NCBI RefSeq assembly: GCF_963576545.1
Contig: NC_083651.1
Span: 14,819,124-14,883,123, forward strand
Source of the DNA: Limanda limanda
Lineage: Eukaryota; Chordata; Actinopteri; Pleuronectiformes; Pleuronectidae
DNA length: 64,000 nucleotides
Direction: 5' to 3'
Positions within the stretch are counted from its first letter, which is position 1. Every line of letters starts with the position of its first letter. Made by a program: the position numbers and the translations under genes. This document shows, in pieces, positions 23,233-37,600 of the stretch. The notes beneath the pieces are model-generated. The model did no database searches. It was not told where the DNA came from and saw only the letters and a program-made list of their open reading frames with translations.

Positions 23233-26200
23233 CTAAAAGAGCTGGTCCACGTCTTCTTGACAGGGCCCTGAGGTCAGCACCACGTTGTCCAGCCCGATCT
23301 CTCCTCCAACACCTGTGCCGCGCTGAGCTTCGAAGATAATCTGAAAGACATCAACATGTACAATTACAACTCTAGTTTGCGCCACATGGCATCAATAGAA
23401 GAGTAACATAAGTACTGCATACATTTTTGATATAAAATGTGTGCTGTTTTTAACTCGTTTGTATGATAGTTATTATTGTTATTATGTGCCTAGTAGGCTG
23501 GATTTTAAAAGTTAAAGCCCTTGTATACAAACAGGTCTCAAATAAGGAGTTTGAAATGTGTCAGATAACCCAAGTAAAATCCGCCAGCACTTTTTAGCTT
23601 CAGTAGGCAAAGGCAGTCAAACCTTCACCTGTTTCATACAAATTTGGGCTTGCCCATAATTACAAATTATTGACATGCGCCTCCATCTGGAATGCAGAAC
23701 AGCTGTTTATACTGAATACGTACCAAGCAGCAGGCACATTCAAACTCTTTTCAGAAGCTTTTGAGCCACAAATATTGTTATTATTAGTAACTTTTGTTTG
23801 ACATTGTCATGCCTATGACATGTCTAATGACTTGAGTGCACGACTCACAGATTCTGGGGCCTCTTCTTTCCAGGCAACGGTGAGGAGCTCTGTCTGCCAG
23901 CCCTGGTCTCGGCTTTGGCTCTGCTCCCACACTGGGTAAGCATTGTTATCCAGCAGCACCTTGAGACTGCCCACGTTGCGTCCCACAACATGGTAGTCAA
24001 AGTTGAGGCAGAAGCTGCCCTGCTGCACCTTGTCATTGAGAAGCAACTTCAGCTTGGCCATATTCTCCTTCTCCCCGAGGAGCCCACTCATAGCCATGTA
24101 GTACTCTGCACCTGAGAGAAATTGCAGTAGCTCTGATTAACAACTGCATCTGACTGTGCAAAATAATTCATTTTAATTAATATTTAAAACAGGGTATCTT
24201 GGTGTTATTACCAGTATCATGGTAGGCTACACTCCAGTCCATGTCATCAGCTCTGTCTTGGACCCACTCGCATGCTCCCTGGTCAAAGTTGCAATCCATG
24301 ATGAATTCTACAAGGTATAAAAAGACAGGGACACAACAGCAAATGAATCATGCCCCCAGTCATTATAAAACAACTGCTCATGAAAAGATATTTAATTACC
24401 TTCCTGAACTGGTGCTATTTGGATTTCTTTGACTTCTGTGGCTGGGCCGAAAACCGATTCAAAGTCCTCTGATACTGTGATTAGAGATTAAACGAAGAAA
24501 AAAAAATTCAGTTTGAATAATTAATGTCAAAAATGACAATTGATGAATAAAGGTAGACACAGCTGTACCAGGGTAACACGTCATAACACTTTTTGTCTAT
24601 GAATTCCTGAAGAAATATGTGATCTTAAAAAAACAACTTCCATAATTATGTAGCAAAGAGACTTTCGCCAATGAAACAAAAGCCAGAAAGGGGCTTTTAA
24701 CCAACAGGTGTAGACCTGCCCTGCTGTCACTCATGTCTCGAGATGGAACTACGACTTAAGGATACAGCCCCCCCCCCCCCCCCCCCCCCCCCCCAGGCCT
24801 TTTAAAGCTCTTTCAGTGAACCAGCCCCGTGGCAAGCAGCCCTCGACAGTCAGACAATGACAGCTGGGGTTATTTAACCTGCTCACCCAGGGCGAGCTAG
24901 TGGTAGAGAGGTCTCGAATGCTGATGACAGACTCTCCAAAGAGCAGTCAAGTGTGTTTGCACAACAGCTGTTTTGGGGAAAACATAATAAAAGGCTTGGG
25001 GGCTTCGTAACCTCCCTCCCTTCCTCCTCCTCCTCCCAGGAGATGGGAAGCAGGCCCTGGATTCCCTGGGCTATCACATACCGACAGCGTAACATTCCTC
25101 CCTCGAGGTGATGGATGTCTTGGGGCCTGTCTCCTCTTGCTGGTTCCTAAACACACACTGTGTTTCCATAAAGATCAAGAGCGATGGTAGATACATTTAT
25201 GGGGTGTTTCAGTGGAATGCATACTGCTGAATAGTCAGACTGCCCACTCTGCACTTTTTATCTGAAGAAAGTGTCTGAATCTGCTACCAGAACAAGCAAA
25301 CACGACCCAGGCCAAGATGACATGTGCTAGAAACCATCGTAATTCTTTTTTATAGTGCAATGTTCTTATTGAAGAACATTTTTCTTCAGCTAACCATCTG
25401 TTATGTTGGTCACTTAAGAGTGATTTATGTCTATGCCACCAAAACTGGAAATGTGCATTATTATAAGTAAGCTTTCCAAGAAGAGTATAGATTTTAGCAG
25501 CAAATTTCGGTCGACAATGGACATAAAGCAAAGGCTCAGACCTTTTCTACTATTTCATTCTTATCTCAGCTGCCAACTAGAAAGTTGATTATTGTGATCA
25601 GATGCTGTGTAGTAGACACAAGAACAACATCTCCATAGAAACCCTCTGACTTTGTCTGTAATGCATTGCAGACCACCCGGAATACTAGAAAAACAATTAT
25701 TGCAAGGCAGCCACACTTAACTGAAAACATCTCCTCTTGGATTGAGCTGGTTGTCTACATCTTCCTCCTCCTCCTCCTCCTCCTCCTCCTCTTCCTCCTC
25801 CTGCTCTTCATCAAGAAATTCTTCCTCTGGTCCCCCCTCTTTCTGGGCGCCAATGTAGACCTCTCCATCATAGTCGAATGGCTGCTGGTTGATCTTAGGG
25901 GGTAAAGTTGCGACTGGTTCAGGGATAATGTTTTTGATTCCCTCGTCTAGAGTCCCGGGCCTCACTTGGGAGTCTGGGATGGCTGCAGGCAGGATGAGGA
26001 AGCATATTAGACAGGTGGAACTGCAATCAAGTATAGGAAGTATAGTATTTTAGGTTTCAGGTTCAAATGTTGTTTATTGTCATGTATTTTGCAGGTGCTG
26101 GTCTTGATCATCTCTTCTTTGCAGTTACTTACCAGTTTGTTTGTGAAATGCATTACATTTCCACTGCAGGCAGTAAACGACAGAACATGCTAAAACAATT

Positions 26201-29200
26201 GATGGGAATATCCTTTTCCATGCCGATGCATGGTTTGAACACAAGCATTTGATCACATACAGTGCATTCAGACCCCTTTGTCTTGTCTCATTTTGTTATG
26301 TTAGTGCCCTATGGTTAAAATTGTTTGAAGTTTCCTAATCAATAAAAACACTCAATGTCCCATAATAAAGTGAAAACAGAGTTACAGAAATATTAAAAAG
26401 GAAAAACTGAAATATCACTTTGACATAAGACTTCAGACCTTTAACTCAACACCAAGTTGAATCACCTTTGGCACTGACCATGGCCTCAAGCGGTCTTGGG
26501 TATGGTGTGACATGTTTTGCTTGCTTTGATTTGGGAATTATCTGCATTTATTCCCTGTATATCATCCCAAGCCATGTTGTGTTGGATGAAGACCCTCGGT
26601 GGACACTCATCGTCATGTCTGTCTGGAGATGTTGCATTGAAATGAGGACTCTAGCTGGGCCACTCAAAGACATTCACAGAGTTCTCCCTCAGCCCAGTGT
26701 GGGATCTTGTGGTCTCTGATTAGCTTTTCCCTCAACGCTCGAGCCTCTTTGGTGTCTACCATGCTTAACCCTTGGATTGCTGTTGGGTAGGTAATGAGCA
26801 GTGTCTGGTCTCTCCAGACATGATGCTGAGAAACAACTGGTTTCATCAAAGCAGAGCATCTTGCTTCCCATGGTCTGAGAGGCTTTTAGGTGCTTTCATG
26901 TGTCTAACAAAGGAGAGGTTTCCATCTGGACACTGTGGCCACTGATGATTGTGCTTTTGGACATCTCTCCAATCTCTGGAGTTTAGCCAGAGTGACCATC
27001 GAGTATTGAGACCAATATACATTCTAGATGTACAAATTTTGACCAGGGAAGACAGTCAATGACTCACAAATTGGCCCCACGAGAGGTTAAACGGATGAGA
27101 GAGGATCCGTCTTCAGGAACTTCAAGCATTTGTCTTTATGATCTGGAGTACTGAGAATCTGTACAGACACATCAAGAGAAACGAGAGGCTCTTTGCATTT
27201 CAACTGTCAAAGCAAATCCACTGAAAACTTCTATCAATGTGATATTTCTGTTTTTCCTTTTTAATACATTTCCAAAATGTGTAAAGAGTGAAGGGGTCTG
27301 CATATTTTCTTTATGTTCTTCACTTTAAGGGTCATGCTGAAGATTCTAGTTCTCACATCAAGCCTGCGTGTGCTGTGGACATACAACATGTTCAGCCATG
27401 AGCAAGCAAGTGTCAGGGGAGGTGTTCTTAAAAGTAAGATGAAAGGATGAATGGGGATGCAGGGGCAGGGAGAGAGCAGCGGAAGCAGGGTCTCGGATTC
27501 CACTCAGTCTCACCATTGAGGAAATCATCTGCACTGCCTTTGTCTCCATCCCACGACTTCTGATAAAACGGCTTGACTACAAAACATAAAGGCATCTTCA
27601 TTCAAGCTGAAATCTGGCCTCGGCTTTTTTATGTGAGTTGGCTACCAGAGGCTTCACCTGCTATCATCTTGTTCAAAGAGGATCAACACAACCTGTCCTT
27701 TCCCTTCTTCGTCAGTTGGCTTGCTACCATACAGTGTCATATATCTACACAGGTGTGTTTTTAATCTGTGGCGCTTCATTGCTAACATCTGTGAAGAGGA
27801 GTAGAGTCAGGAAAGCAGGAAACTGCCCTTGGCAGGACTGTGATTTGCCGGTGTTTAAAGAGTCCAAATGAAATATGTGGCTGTAAAAAGGCTCCTGACT
27901 TCACTGACTGGCTGCTCTCATCTGGGAAAAGCCTGAGATATAGGCTTTTGGGTTTTAGTACCTACTTAAAGAAACTTCTAAAATTAATTAAGATCTCACC
28001 AGAGCATTCAAAGCCACTGCCCCTGAAGCCAGGCTTGCACCTGCACTTGAAGGATCCTTGAGTGTTCAGACAGACAGCCTGGTGGCTGCACTTGTGGGTG
28101 CCGGCTGCACACTCATCGTTGTCTGGAATTTAGAAGAAGCCTATTTGTACCTTAAGGAGCACAACTGATCACAAAAACTATTTCCCCTTAATAAATTTGT
28201 TTACCTTACCTACACAATCATATTTTCCGTCAACATATTTCAGATCGTAGCCGCCCTGGCACTTGCAGTAGTAGCTGCCAAAGGTGTTCACACATTCTCT
28301 GTTGTATGGGCACAGGTTCTTCCCGGTAACACATTCATCAATATCTGCAGGGAAACAAAACAGGGCAAGATTTTAAATGCATCACATACCTGGACACACC
28401 TTGGTGAAAAACTTGATATGGCAATACACTACGAAAGTACATCACATTACCCCAAACTGCAAGTTGTTTAAACCCGCAATTTGCAAAGCGCAATTATAGT
28501 ATGTGCTGAATTTGAGCTGAGAACTTTTAGCCAAAACATGCCAGATCAGCAATTTTAATGTTTTTTTGTAATGGTTAACTTTATTCCTATTTCTCCAAAT
28601 CCTTGACACCTCCTGCCGACTCTTGTCTTGGTTGGGGCACAGCCAGCTGTGTGTTTCCTCTAATTCACAGGGAATTATCGGCTCCTCTTTCTTCGTCTGT
28701 CAGCATGGAGAGTCCCTATCCCTGTGTAAGAGGGGCATCGTGAAAATGATCCCTCACTGGTTTCCCACCAGCCAACACTACTAATTAGCTTGATGTGGTG
28801 CCTAGGTCAGCTGGAAGTACTCTTTTCAGTATGTGCAGTTCGGAGGCATTGCTTTTGGTGTGGATGAAACATAGCTTGCAACATTAATGATGCTTTTGCA
28901 CATGCCATATAGTCATAGTAGTCAGCCTATCAGTATTTTGATGAATAAATACACCGATATGTTTTAATTCAGTCATATCATTTTGCTATTTTATGTAATT
29001 CTAAAATGCATGGTTTCACATGTCCCTACTTGTAGTCAGAAATTTAATGTATGTGCCCGCAGCTAGTTGGAGGTCTATCGCACAGTGCAGATTAAAAGAC
29101 ATTAAGCCAAGGTTCAAATTTGTATATTTTAGAAATATTCAAGATAGTATTCCATGTTGGATGGATTTGATATGCGTCTGCATCATGACAATCTATTGTT

Positions 29201-32015
29201 TGTCCGCTTTGGCTCATGTGTGTCTGAGAAACATCTCATTGCTGTATTTTCCTAGTCAAAGTGTATTTCTGCTGTGAGTCTATTTTCAGTGTGTTAGATC
29301 CATAGTCATCATGAAATAAAAATCCTCTTTAAACTATTATATTACTTCCCCTGTCTCATGTCAGCCTGGCTCTGTCACAGCTCAAGCCCTTTTGTGGGAA
29401 GAAAAATAACTTAATTGCATCCATTTGATTTACAAGCCAAGCATGTTCCAAAGCCACATAGTAGAAACTGTTTCCGCTCCATTACTGAGATAAAGGGTAT
29501 TTCTCCATCTGTTTTTTTACTTCCTACAGTTTGCTTATGCTTATTCTTGTGAAATATTTGAATATTTTAGGATTTTCTGGGGCAACATCAAAAACACATT
29601 CAAAATCCTGTGTGTTTGTGGTCGCTCACCGACACATGTCCTCTCATCTTGCCCCAGTTGAAGCCCCCCAGATGGGCAGAGGCAGCGAATCTCCCCCTGA
29701 ACTTCCTCACATCCGTACTGACAGTGAGCAAGAGAGCAAGTTCTGGAATCTGCATTCATGGGCACAAACCAATAAGCACACATTTACAAATGTGCAAATT
29801 CTGAAACTGTTTGCAACTGCGACTCAAGGGAAGTACGAATAGTAGCAAGGTGAAACTTACTGGCACAAGATCCGTCAGGCATCAAGGTGTATCCGTTGAG
29901 ACAGTAGCACTTGTAACTGCCATAGGTGTTCATGCAACGATGTTCACAGGGACGAGGTTTCAAGCCACACTCATTTGAATCTGGAAATAAGAGTCATCTT
30001 CATGTTCTTGGCCACAACAACAACTTTTACAAAAGGTCAAACTTGGAATTCAACCTTAGCACAGCTTGAAGACTTTCTTAGAAGCATTTATCAAAGTAGC
30101 AAGGAAAGTAAGTTATGAGGCGGACATTCGATCACCCTGTACCCAGTTTGACCCAGGTTTTCCAGACCCTCTTCACTGACCCCAATCACTCACCTTGATT
30201 ACATGTCTTTCCTGTGTATCCTGGGAAGCACTTGCATTTGTTGGGGCCAACACACTCTCCGTGCTTGCAGCCGTGGTCACACTGAGCTGGTAAAACATTT
30301 AACGTGGTGGAAATTAGCATCAGAAATATCCGTGGTTTTGAGGATGATGGACTGGAGTCAAACCACACATTCTATTATGCAGGAAAGGTTTTTCAATCTA
30401 CATGTGGGATTTCCTCCACATTTACTCGGTTAGGAAAATAGCCCTCATGAAAAGAACAACAATTGTGGGAGTAAAGTCAGACTTTTCCATCTTATATGTC
30501 TTGCTCATTCAAAAAGCATTGTATGCAAAATGGAATGTGAATATAATGGTTGGTGTTCTTATATCAAAACTGTAATCCACTCATTATAAATAAGTCTTTG
30601 GATTAATCCTTACCCTCACAGTGCCCTTTACTGTTTTTCTTCCAGCCATAGCAACACTCCAGTCTCCCACCATAGCGGCACACACCTGGTTGGTTTCCAG
30701 TAAGGACTTGTCGGTAGTGCCTTTGTAGAGGAAGAGAGAGAGTAGAAGGTAAGATCTGTGATTTCACAGTCTCAGCAGTATTCATAACCTACACTGGTAA
30801 TCAGTGGAACACTGTAATCTGGCCATAAACCCTAAACACAGTGAAAGACGTTCAGTTTATCACAAAGAAAGTTTTGCTTTCAAGTTGCCAAATGCAGGCT
30901 TCCAGGCATCCGTTTCTGATTATCGGCTCCAATGGTGGTGTGGTGTGAAAGGAACAAACAACCTAAATAAAGAGTCCCCTCACATGCTCCCATATAAAAG
31001 TAGGACTCCCTGTGAAGCAACAGCCATCTGACAGGATGTTGGCAACAGATGGAGAAAAACACACTAATCAGACATTTCCTGTGTTGTATATTGATACCTA
31101 TCGGTCGACTCCGTTTCCTCTGTTTTACTTCATCTGACTCTTGTTACCGGAATCAGACGAGAATCTAGTGTAAAGTTATTCACAGTTGTGGATTTAATAA
31201 CCGGCAGTATTGCTTATAGAGATTACATTACATAAAATGCTAATGTGTAAATAGGTAAATGGATGCCGGAATAACACATCCAAATCTAATTTGAGAGTTT
31301 CCAGCATCTCGATCGTGCTCAGTTGCAGGCTCTAATATTCCAGATGTTAAGGTGTTGCAGGGGCAGCATCCTAAAAGCAGCCTCGGCTCCATTGGGACTG
31401 GAGGAATCTGAGACCTGGTAGAAATCAACCAGAATAGCTCGGAGAAGAGGGACTCCTAAGTGTGACAGGTGCTCTTCAGTTATTAACAGTTGCTGCGCCG
31501 CATTTAGCTGACACACGGCCATAGCTCCCCTGGTACCCTGATGGCAGCAGCAGCAGCAGTGTGTACACACAATCAAAACAACATCTTCCCTGTAACGATT
31601 TTAAAGCACATAATTCACTGCAAAGTAGGGAGGTTCATGTTACTTATTGAGCTGCTGCACTTAGAATAACAGTGTGTGGAGGAACTCAAAGTTAATGTGG
31701 TAGTAATTCTTTTTTCGGCTGGATCAGATTGCACATTAGCCAGTACCATAGGTGGAATTTATGGTTTGTTATTGATATCAGAACATTTCAGGCTCGCTGC
31801 AATGTGATAGTAACTTTATAAGCACACAGGAATCTCTCTGACATTACTTTTATTGACTCTTAACCACGCAAATATCACACCTGCTGCAGGCCCATACCAT
31901 GCAACTTAAAAACAATCGCTGGCTCAACTTCATCGACTTACCTATGGGTTGCTGTGCTACCAGAGGAGATGCAGATCAGCAGGAAAGCAGCACTGACCAA
32001 GGCGAATGGCTGCAT
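23233..32015 (-). CDS. egfl6: EGF-like and MAM domain protein EGFL6
   Basis: Secreted extracellular-matrix protein (EGFL6/MAEG). Coding exons: 31942-32015, 30614-30720, 30194-30286, 29861-29980, 29630-29749, 28210-28344, 28000-28122, 27514-27576, 25722-25982, 24400-24474, 24212-24307, 23849-24111, 23233-23340. They sum to 1638 nt with continuous phase, giving 545 aa (human 553). Order: signal peptide (residues 1-about 22), Cys-rich [15 protein letters not shown] segment, five EGF-like modules (about 61-257, the last two calcium-binding DIDEC and DNDEC), a linker with RGD at 361-363, and a MAM domain about 391-545 beginning [12 protein letters not shown]. The linker carries a long glutamate run from a GAG/GAA repeat. 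The exon 9 donor is GTTAAG, weaker than usual but required by phase. Intron 8 (25983-27513) contains a Tc1-like relic. Confidence 0.94.
24768..24794. repeat. Poly-C tract (27 bases)
   Basis: An uninterrupted run of 27 C in an egfl6 intron, G-rich on the transcribed strand. It could form four-stranded structures, and it could equally be a length artefact of sequencing or assembly. Confidence 0.95.
25729..25737 (-). other. egfl6: RGD integrin-binding motif of egfl6
   Basis: AGA GGA GAT encodes Arg-Gly-Asp within NPRGDVF, just before the exon 9 donor. Human EGFL6 has RGDVF in the same place, so the motif and its context look conserved. RGD is a known integrin ligand; binding here is inference. 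Confidence 0.85.
25764..25803 (-). repeat. egfl6: Coding (GAG/GAA)n triplet tract in egfl6
   Basis: Plus strand reads repeated CTC/TCC triplets; on the coding strand this encodes a run of about 13 glutamates (between DEEQ and DVDNQ). It is an in-frame microsatellite in the linker between the EGF repeats and the RGD motif, and a candidate for length polymorphism. Confidence 0.9.
26260..27310 (-). mobile_element. Degenerate Tc1-like DNA transposon
   Basis: The ends are inverted: 'cagtgcattcagacccctttg' near 26260 and 'gtgaaggggtctgcatatttt' near 27288-27307. The interior matches the common fish Tc1 element in order: 'cattttgttatgttag', 'cccataataaagtgaaaac', 'gaatcacctttggcactgacc', 'tgggccactcaaagacattcac', 'tcccatggtctgagaggc', 'agagtgaccatcgagt'. 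By that comparison the transposase would read on the minus strand. At about 1.05 kb against a usual 1.6 kb, and with stops throughout, it is internally deleted and dead. It sits inside egfl6 intron 8. Confidence 0.88.
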
Positions 32016-34269
32016 GTCTGTGACTGTGAGCAGCCGGAGCACTTTGTTTCCCACGGGGCTGACTTTGGTCGCTCTGAGTTCTTACTACTCTTCCTGGGGG
32101 CTTACTCTCATTAAAGTGCTTAGACAGGAACAGGTCTCAGTTGAGCTTCTACTCAAGGCACGCCGGATTTATTGTATTTCCAGAGCACAAAGTCAGAGTC
32201 TCCTCCAAGGCAGAAAAAAAAATCTTGCTCTCTTCAGGCAGCAGTTAGTCGGAGTGTCCCATAATTTTCCACGTCTCCCTATGTAAAATTCCAGAGGTGG
32301 GTTGACACTCTGTGAAATGACACTGCACTGAGAGGGATAGGTTGTGACTTCTGAAGGTAGGAGTGTGTTTGAAAGGGGGGTGGGGATTTCGTTTAGGGGT
32401 GCTGCTCTCCTTCACTGAAACCTTATACAGGACCACATGTCCTGTGAATCACCAGCAGGAGAAATCATAATGTACAAATGTGAAATGCAGGATAATTCGA
32501 TTTCCTCTCTTTTCCGAAATAACAGAAGCTTTACATGGATCTGTTCGACAGGCTGCCTATGCCGTGTACTTTGGGGATAATTAGCTCTTATCGGCTAATT
32601 GTGGAACTCAGACGTGCATAGGCCTGTCATTAGCAGCTGCAGTGCTCTTTGATGTCTTACTCACAGGTAGCACATAAAGCTTTGCTCCCGCACACGTGCT
32701 AGTTCCCAATTCAGCCATAAAAAAAGGTGTAAGGGGTTTGCATGCTTTCAAAGCCAGCTCCGACATCTGGTCCTGTTCCCCTCAGAAATGGACAGGTGAT
32801 GTTTCCTGCAGGAGTTTCAGGGTTTTGTTCACATTTGTCGTTGAAATACATCTCCCATGTTTTGGTTGACGGATGTCATTAAAGCACTGCTTCTTTTTAC
32901 AATTTAACTGTCTGTCCAGTGCTACACCACCAGAAGAGGTTTATAATGGCGATAACTGCAATGGAAATAGTTCTTCAATGAGGAGGAAGTCTGTGGTTAA
33001 ACACTGTAGTTTAGCGCAACAATCGTTTTACCAGATATCTGGTCAGGGCGTAATAAAGTTTGAGCAAGTGTTGGTTATATCTCATTTTTTACATAGCGAG
33101 AAATCAGCATTAAGTCAGTCTAGTTGAACCCATTTATCGCAACAATAATTACCAAGGACGATTATGTGTTTTTATGTCTGTCTACCAGTTACATTTGGGT
33201 GCAGATCTGAAAAAATGGGTGGGTCCAGGATTTTTGTTATCACTGTCCCTGCAGAGTTTCCCTCAGAATTACTTTCACTTGTGATGGTAGCCGGGGTGCT
33301 CTCACATGCAATGAATATCAAGTGATAGGTACACATACTTAGGGGTCACACATATGTAAATACAGGCAAATGATAACTGCCTAATGAGGCACATTACATG
33401 TCATCTCTTTACTATCTGCGTGGATGGTAACAACTTTTTATGTATGATAGCCTGAGCAGCAAATAGCATTGTACACAGCTATGCAATGCAGCAACAAAGC
33501 AAAACACAAAGACACAGATCTCCTATGTTATAATACGAGGTGTCGAAATGTTTTCTGTGGGGGGACAAACATGTCTGAGAGCTCATACACTTTTGAACAG
33601 AGCAACGGATACACATAGGCAACTGCTCATATTGCTCATATTGCAGGATCCACATGCTGAAAACTCTTAAGTGCTAATCCAGGAGGAAGGTTGAGAGGCA
33701 GAGGAGGTTGGGGGAGGGATGCAGGCAGTGGGTGCATGTGTGCACAGCTGATTGGATCATTTGAGGAGCAAAATAATTGGAGAGTATGTTCAACGGAAAA
33801 AAGCCAAACTTTTACAAGATAAAGTCAAGTGCCTTTTAAAAACTTCAACAGTTGTCGGTGATGGGTGGGTTCACTTAAGCAATGTTATTGTCTGGTGAGT
33901 GACATTATGCTGAATCCTTTCATATATATAATGAGGAAGATATAAGAGCTTTAATCAGAAAGTGAAGTGTTGTGTTGTTGAGTGTCCTGCTCTTGCCTGG
34001 GGTATTGCATTGAACAAAGAAGTAAGTGATAGCATCACATGCAGTCATGTCGCTAGATGCACAACATCTTCAAAACCTCAATTCTTGGAAAGACACAGAG
34101 ACCTTCACCACACAAACACACACTTCTCTCTGTGTGTCCAATGTATAGCCTGCAACCCGACTATACTAGTACTGACATCTCAAGCATGTGGGTCACGCAT
34201 CATATACATCAAAGCTGTGTGCTGGCTTTATGTGTGTGTTGCAAACTCTTTTGGGAAACCAACATCTGT

Positions 34270-34655
<386 letters not shown>

Positions 34656-37600
34656 TTGCTCTCTGTGCTCTAGGATAGTTTACAAGTCAACAGCGCCACC
34701 AGCTGTCCAGACGTAAATTGTGCAGCATAGTGGGTTCTGTGCTTATAGCAATTCAATGTTTTCATATAATGCTGATACAGTATTATCAATATCATACATG
34801 AGTGAATAACACAAGGATTGCCTAATTTATGGCAGCTATAAAGTGCAATGTGCTGTTGGTGATTCAGCACGTTTAGACTATTGAGCTTTTACAAAAGCCA
34901 TTACTAAAACCACAAATAGTTTATATTAATAGTACAGGTATGTGTTGTTTATTGTGACATGTTTTTATAGTTAAATTATTGAGTCCACTTAGTTCCTAGT
35001 GCAAATAAGGAACACAAGGTCCAGATTACTCTCAGCTGTTCTTTCCTTTTATTTTATTACACTTTTTGTCCAGCAGGGGGAAACATAGTTCAACACTTGC
35101 TACTATTGAAAAACTAAAAAGGCCAAGTTGCTAAATACTCTGACTGAATTCAACTTGTAGCTGAGCGGGAGTTTCATCTTCATTCCTTCATGATTATGTA
35201 TCAGACATTATTGTGTCCGGGGTGAATGTGATTTATGGTTTAATGTGCTGTGACTAGTTTTGAACAGAGATCTCTGATGCGTGTGAGTGGAAATTTACCA
35301 GCACAGTGAATTAGAGTGTGCTTTGTCACATTTCTGTCACAAGAGGTCCACATCTGTTTGGTTATGTTGACTGAAGAAGGTCGCATCACATCAAGAATGA
35401 CAGGCACAATACAAAGAGAGGTGGCTACTGATTGGTCTGTTGTTCACTTTACTGTTTCGAGGACATGAACATAGACACTGAACCTGGGTTAGTTTTAGCA
35501 TTTGAGTGCATATCATAGATCCAAACTTACATAAGTCACTTCTGGCTGTTTTCACGTGTTGCCTTTGGAATGAGGAAGCAAGTTTTGTCCTCGTATCCTT
35601 ATGTTTGCATTAAAGTGGCTACAAATCAATGCTCAAGTGGTGCAGCGCTTCTTTGCAACATCACAGCCTTCAGGACACTCCCCACTTACCCACGTCTGAC
35701 AATTCACCGTCCTCTTCCTTAACTCGAGTTGATCACGCTATCGTTTGATAAAGCTGCTGATAACTGGGCTTTACAATCTGTAGTTCAACCGCCCTAAAAC
35801 AAGCATTTCCCTTTTTTTCGAGAAAATCTGATGCGCCAGTGTTCATCAACTCTGATGGGTCCCTCACTGTGGCCCATGATACGATGAGCAAGACTCTTAC
35901 TATAAAAGGATAAACCTGGCTGTTGAGGAGTTATTTTGAAAGTGATGTGTACACGACCACATCCTGCCCTGAGTGGGAGATGACATGAGCAAAGACTGCA
36001 CTGCAGAGAGCACCGACTGCAATGAAACTGAGCCTCTGCTCATCAAAAGGTTATCGTTTGGGATAAACACTATTTCAGAGGGTGTGTTTAAATACTTTTA
36101 ATCAATGCTGCCAAGATTGACTTCTAGGTTGTCTATAGCCCACAAGTCAAGTTTAAAAAAGGCTGTGTACAAAGATCATTGGTGCATTTTCTTCTAAATC
36201 TGCTAAAGCTACACATTCATCTATAATTATTTACGATATTTTGTGTTAATTTGCAGTGTGGTTGTTCTAAAAACCCTAAACCTGACCAACCGACACGTGT
36301 GAGACTGAAGTTGTGCAGGCAGTGAAACTGTAACTTCCTCTTGCAACATTAAGTGTGACCTTAAGAAATCTGTTTGACTGGGTGGACGTGTGCAATTGAA
36401 ATGGAGTATCCATAATATAATCTGTAGTAAACACAGGGGGTTGTACACATACCCTCTTGCATGTAAAGAGAGAGATACAATTTTCAACATTAAGTTTCCA
36501 GAAGAAGCCATGACTTAAAGATCAATTTACATCAAAATATCAGATTTCATTTTTTTTTTCTGCTGGCTGTTGTGATTTTATTGCTCTTTTCTATTTGTGA
36601 TCCAACAGAAAACTCCTGTAGTTCAGACACAGAATATTTTATATGTCCAGGTGCTTCTCCTGGAACATCTGCTGCCTGCAGATTACACCATGACAGACTG
36701 CTGCTTCGTGGGTTTGAACCCAGTGCAACCAGAGAGACGGACCTTGGGGGATTCAGGCCACGCCCGAGATCACACAGACACTTTTGCCGTGACGAGCGTG
36801 ACAGACTAAACCTAAGCTTAGGCCTCAGCTGGGCACCCGTCCCCCTCTTATTAATAATGTAGCAGTGGACACCACTGTACCCTGCTGTGAGGGAAGACCC
36901 AGAGCTCTCAAGACACCTGATGTGTGGCCCACCATTATTTATTGATGTTACAGTATTGTACCGAGCTGGCCACTCCCCTGAAATAAAACCAAACTACCTC
37001 AATTACTTTGCGTTGTCCTCCTGCATTAGAGGCGGGGACAGGCCTTTGTCTGCTGCATTAATGCTGACTTTTCAGTTTGGTTAATTTAAGCGATGCATTG
37101 CCACAATGTTTTCTTGTGAGGCGTCTTCCTTGGTGCATGCTGACTACATTCCAAACACCACTAAAAAGAAAATCACATATGCTCCAGTAAATACAGGACT
37201 GAAGATGTTAAATGTAACTTCTGTTTTCTTAAATCTTTGGCTGGGTCTAATGGGGAACTTCCCCCGCTGCACTTCCTGCCAGATATACATACATGTACTT
37301 TTCAAACAGCCTCTTTTATTAGCCACCCTTGCACACAAGGTTGTGCATTACCCTTTTTACAGCTTTTTTGTATTAATCAGTAGTGCTGTCTTGTTTCACT
37401 CTTTGTGTTTGCTGAATGTTTCTACCTGGTACATGCATTTTGTAGTTAAAACCATGAATACAACCTGCACAGCCTTGGCATGTGGTTTTTAGTGCAACAC
37501 AACACCTACAATATATTTTCCATTCTGTTATTACCAAAGCTACAATTATGAAGGGACATGGCACTGTGATAATGAAGCCGTAACTGGAATTTGCATTGTT

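Noticed and set aside
26468..26871. Open frames of 60-83 codons at 26.5-26.9 kb
   Set aside because: They fall inside the degenerate Tc1-like element and are broken remnants or chance frames.
36572..36862. 96-codon plus frame with Cys and Arg-rich sequence
   Set aside because: No recognisable family, no splice context and no neighbour support; likely chance or repeat-derived.
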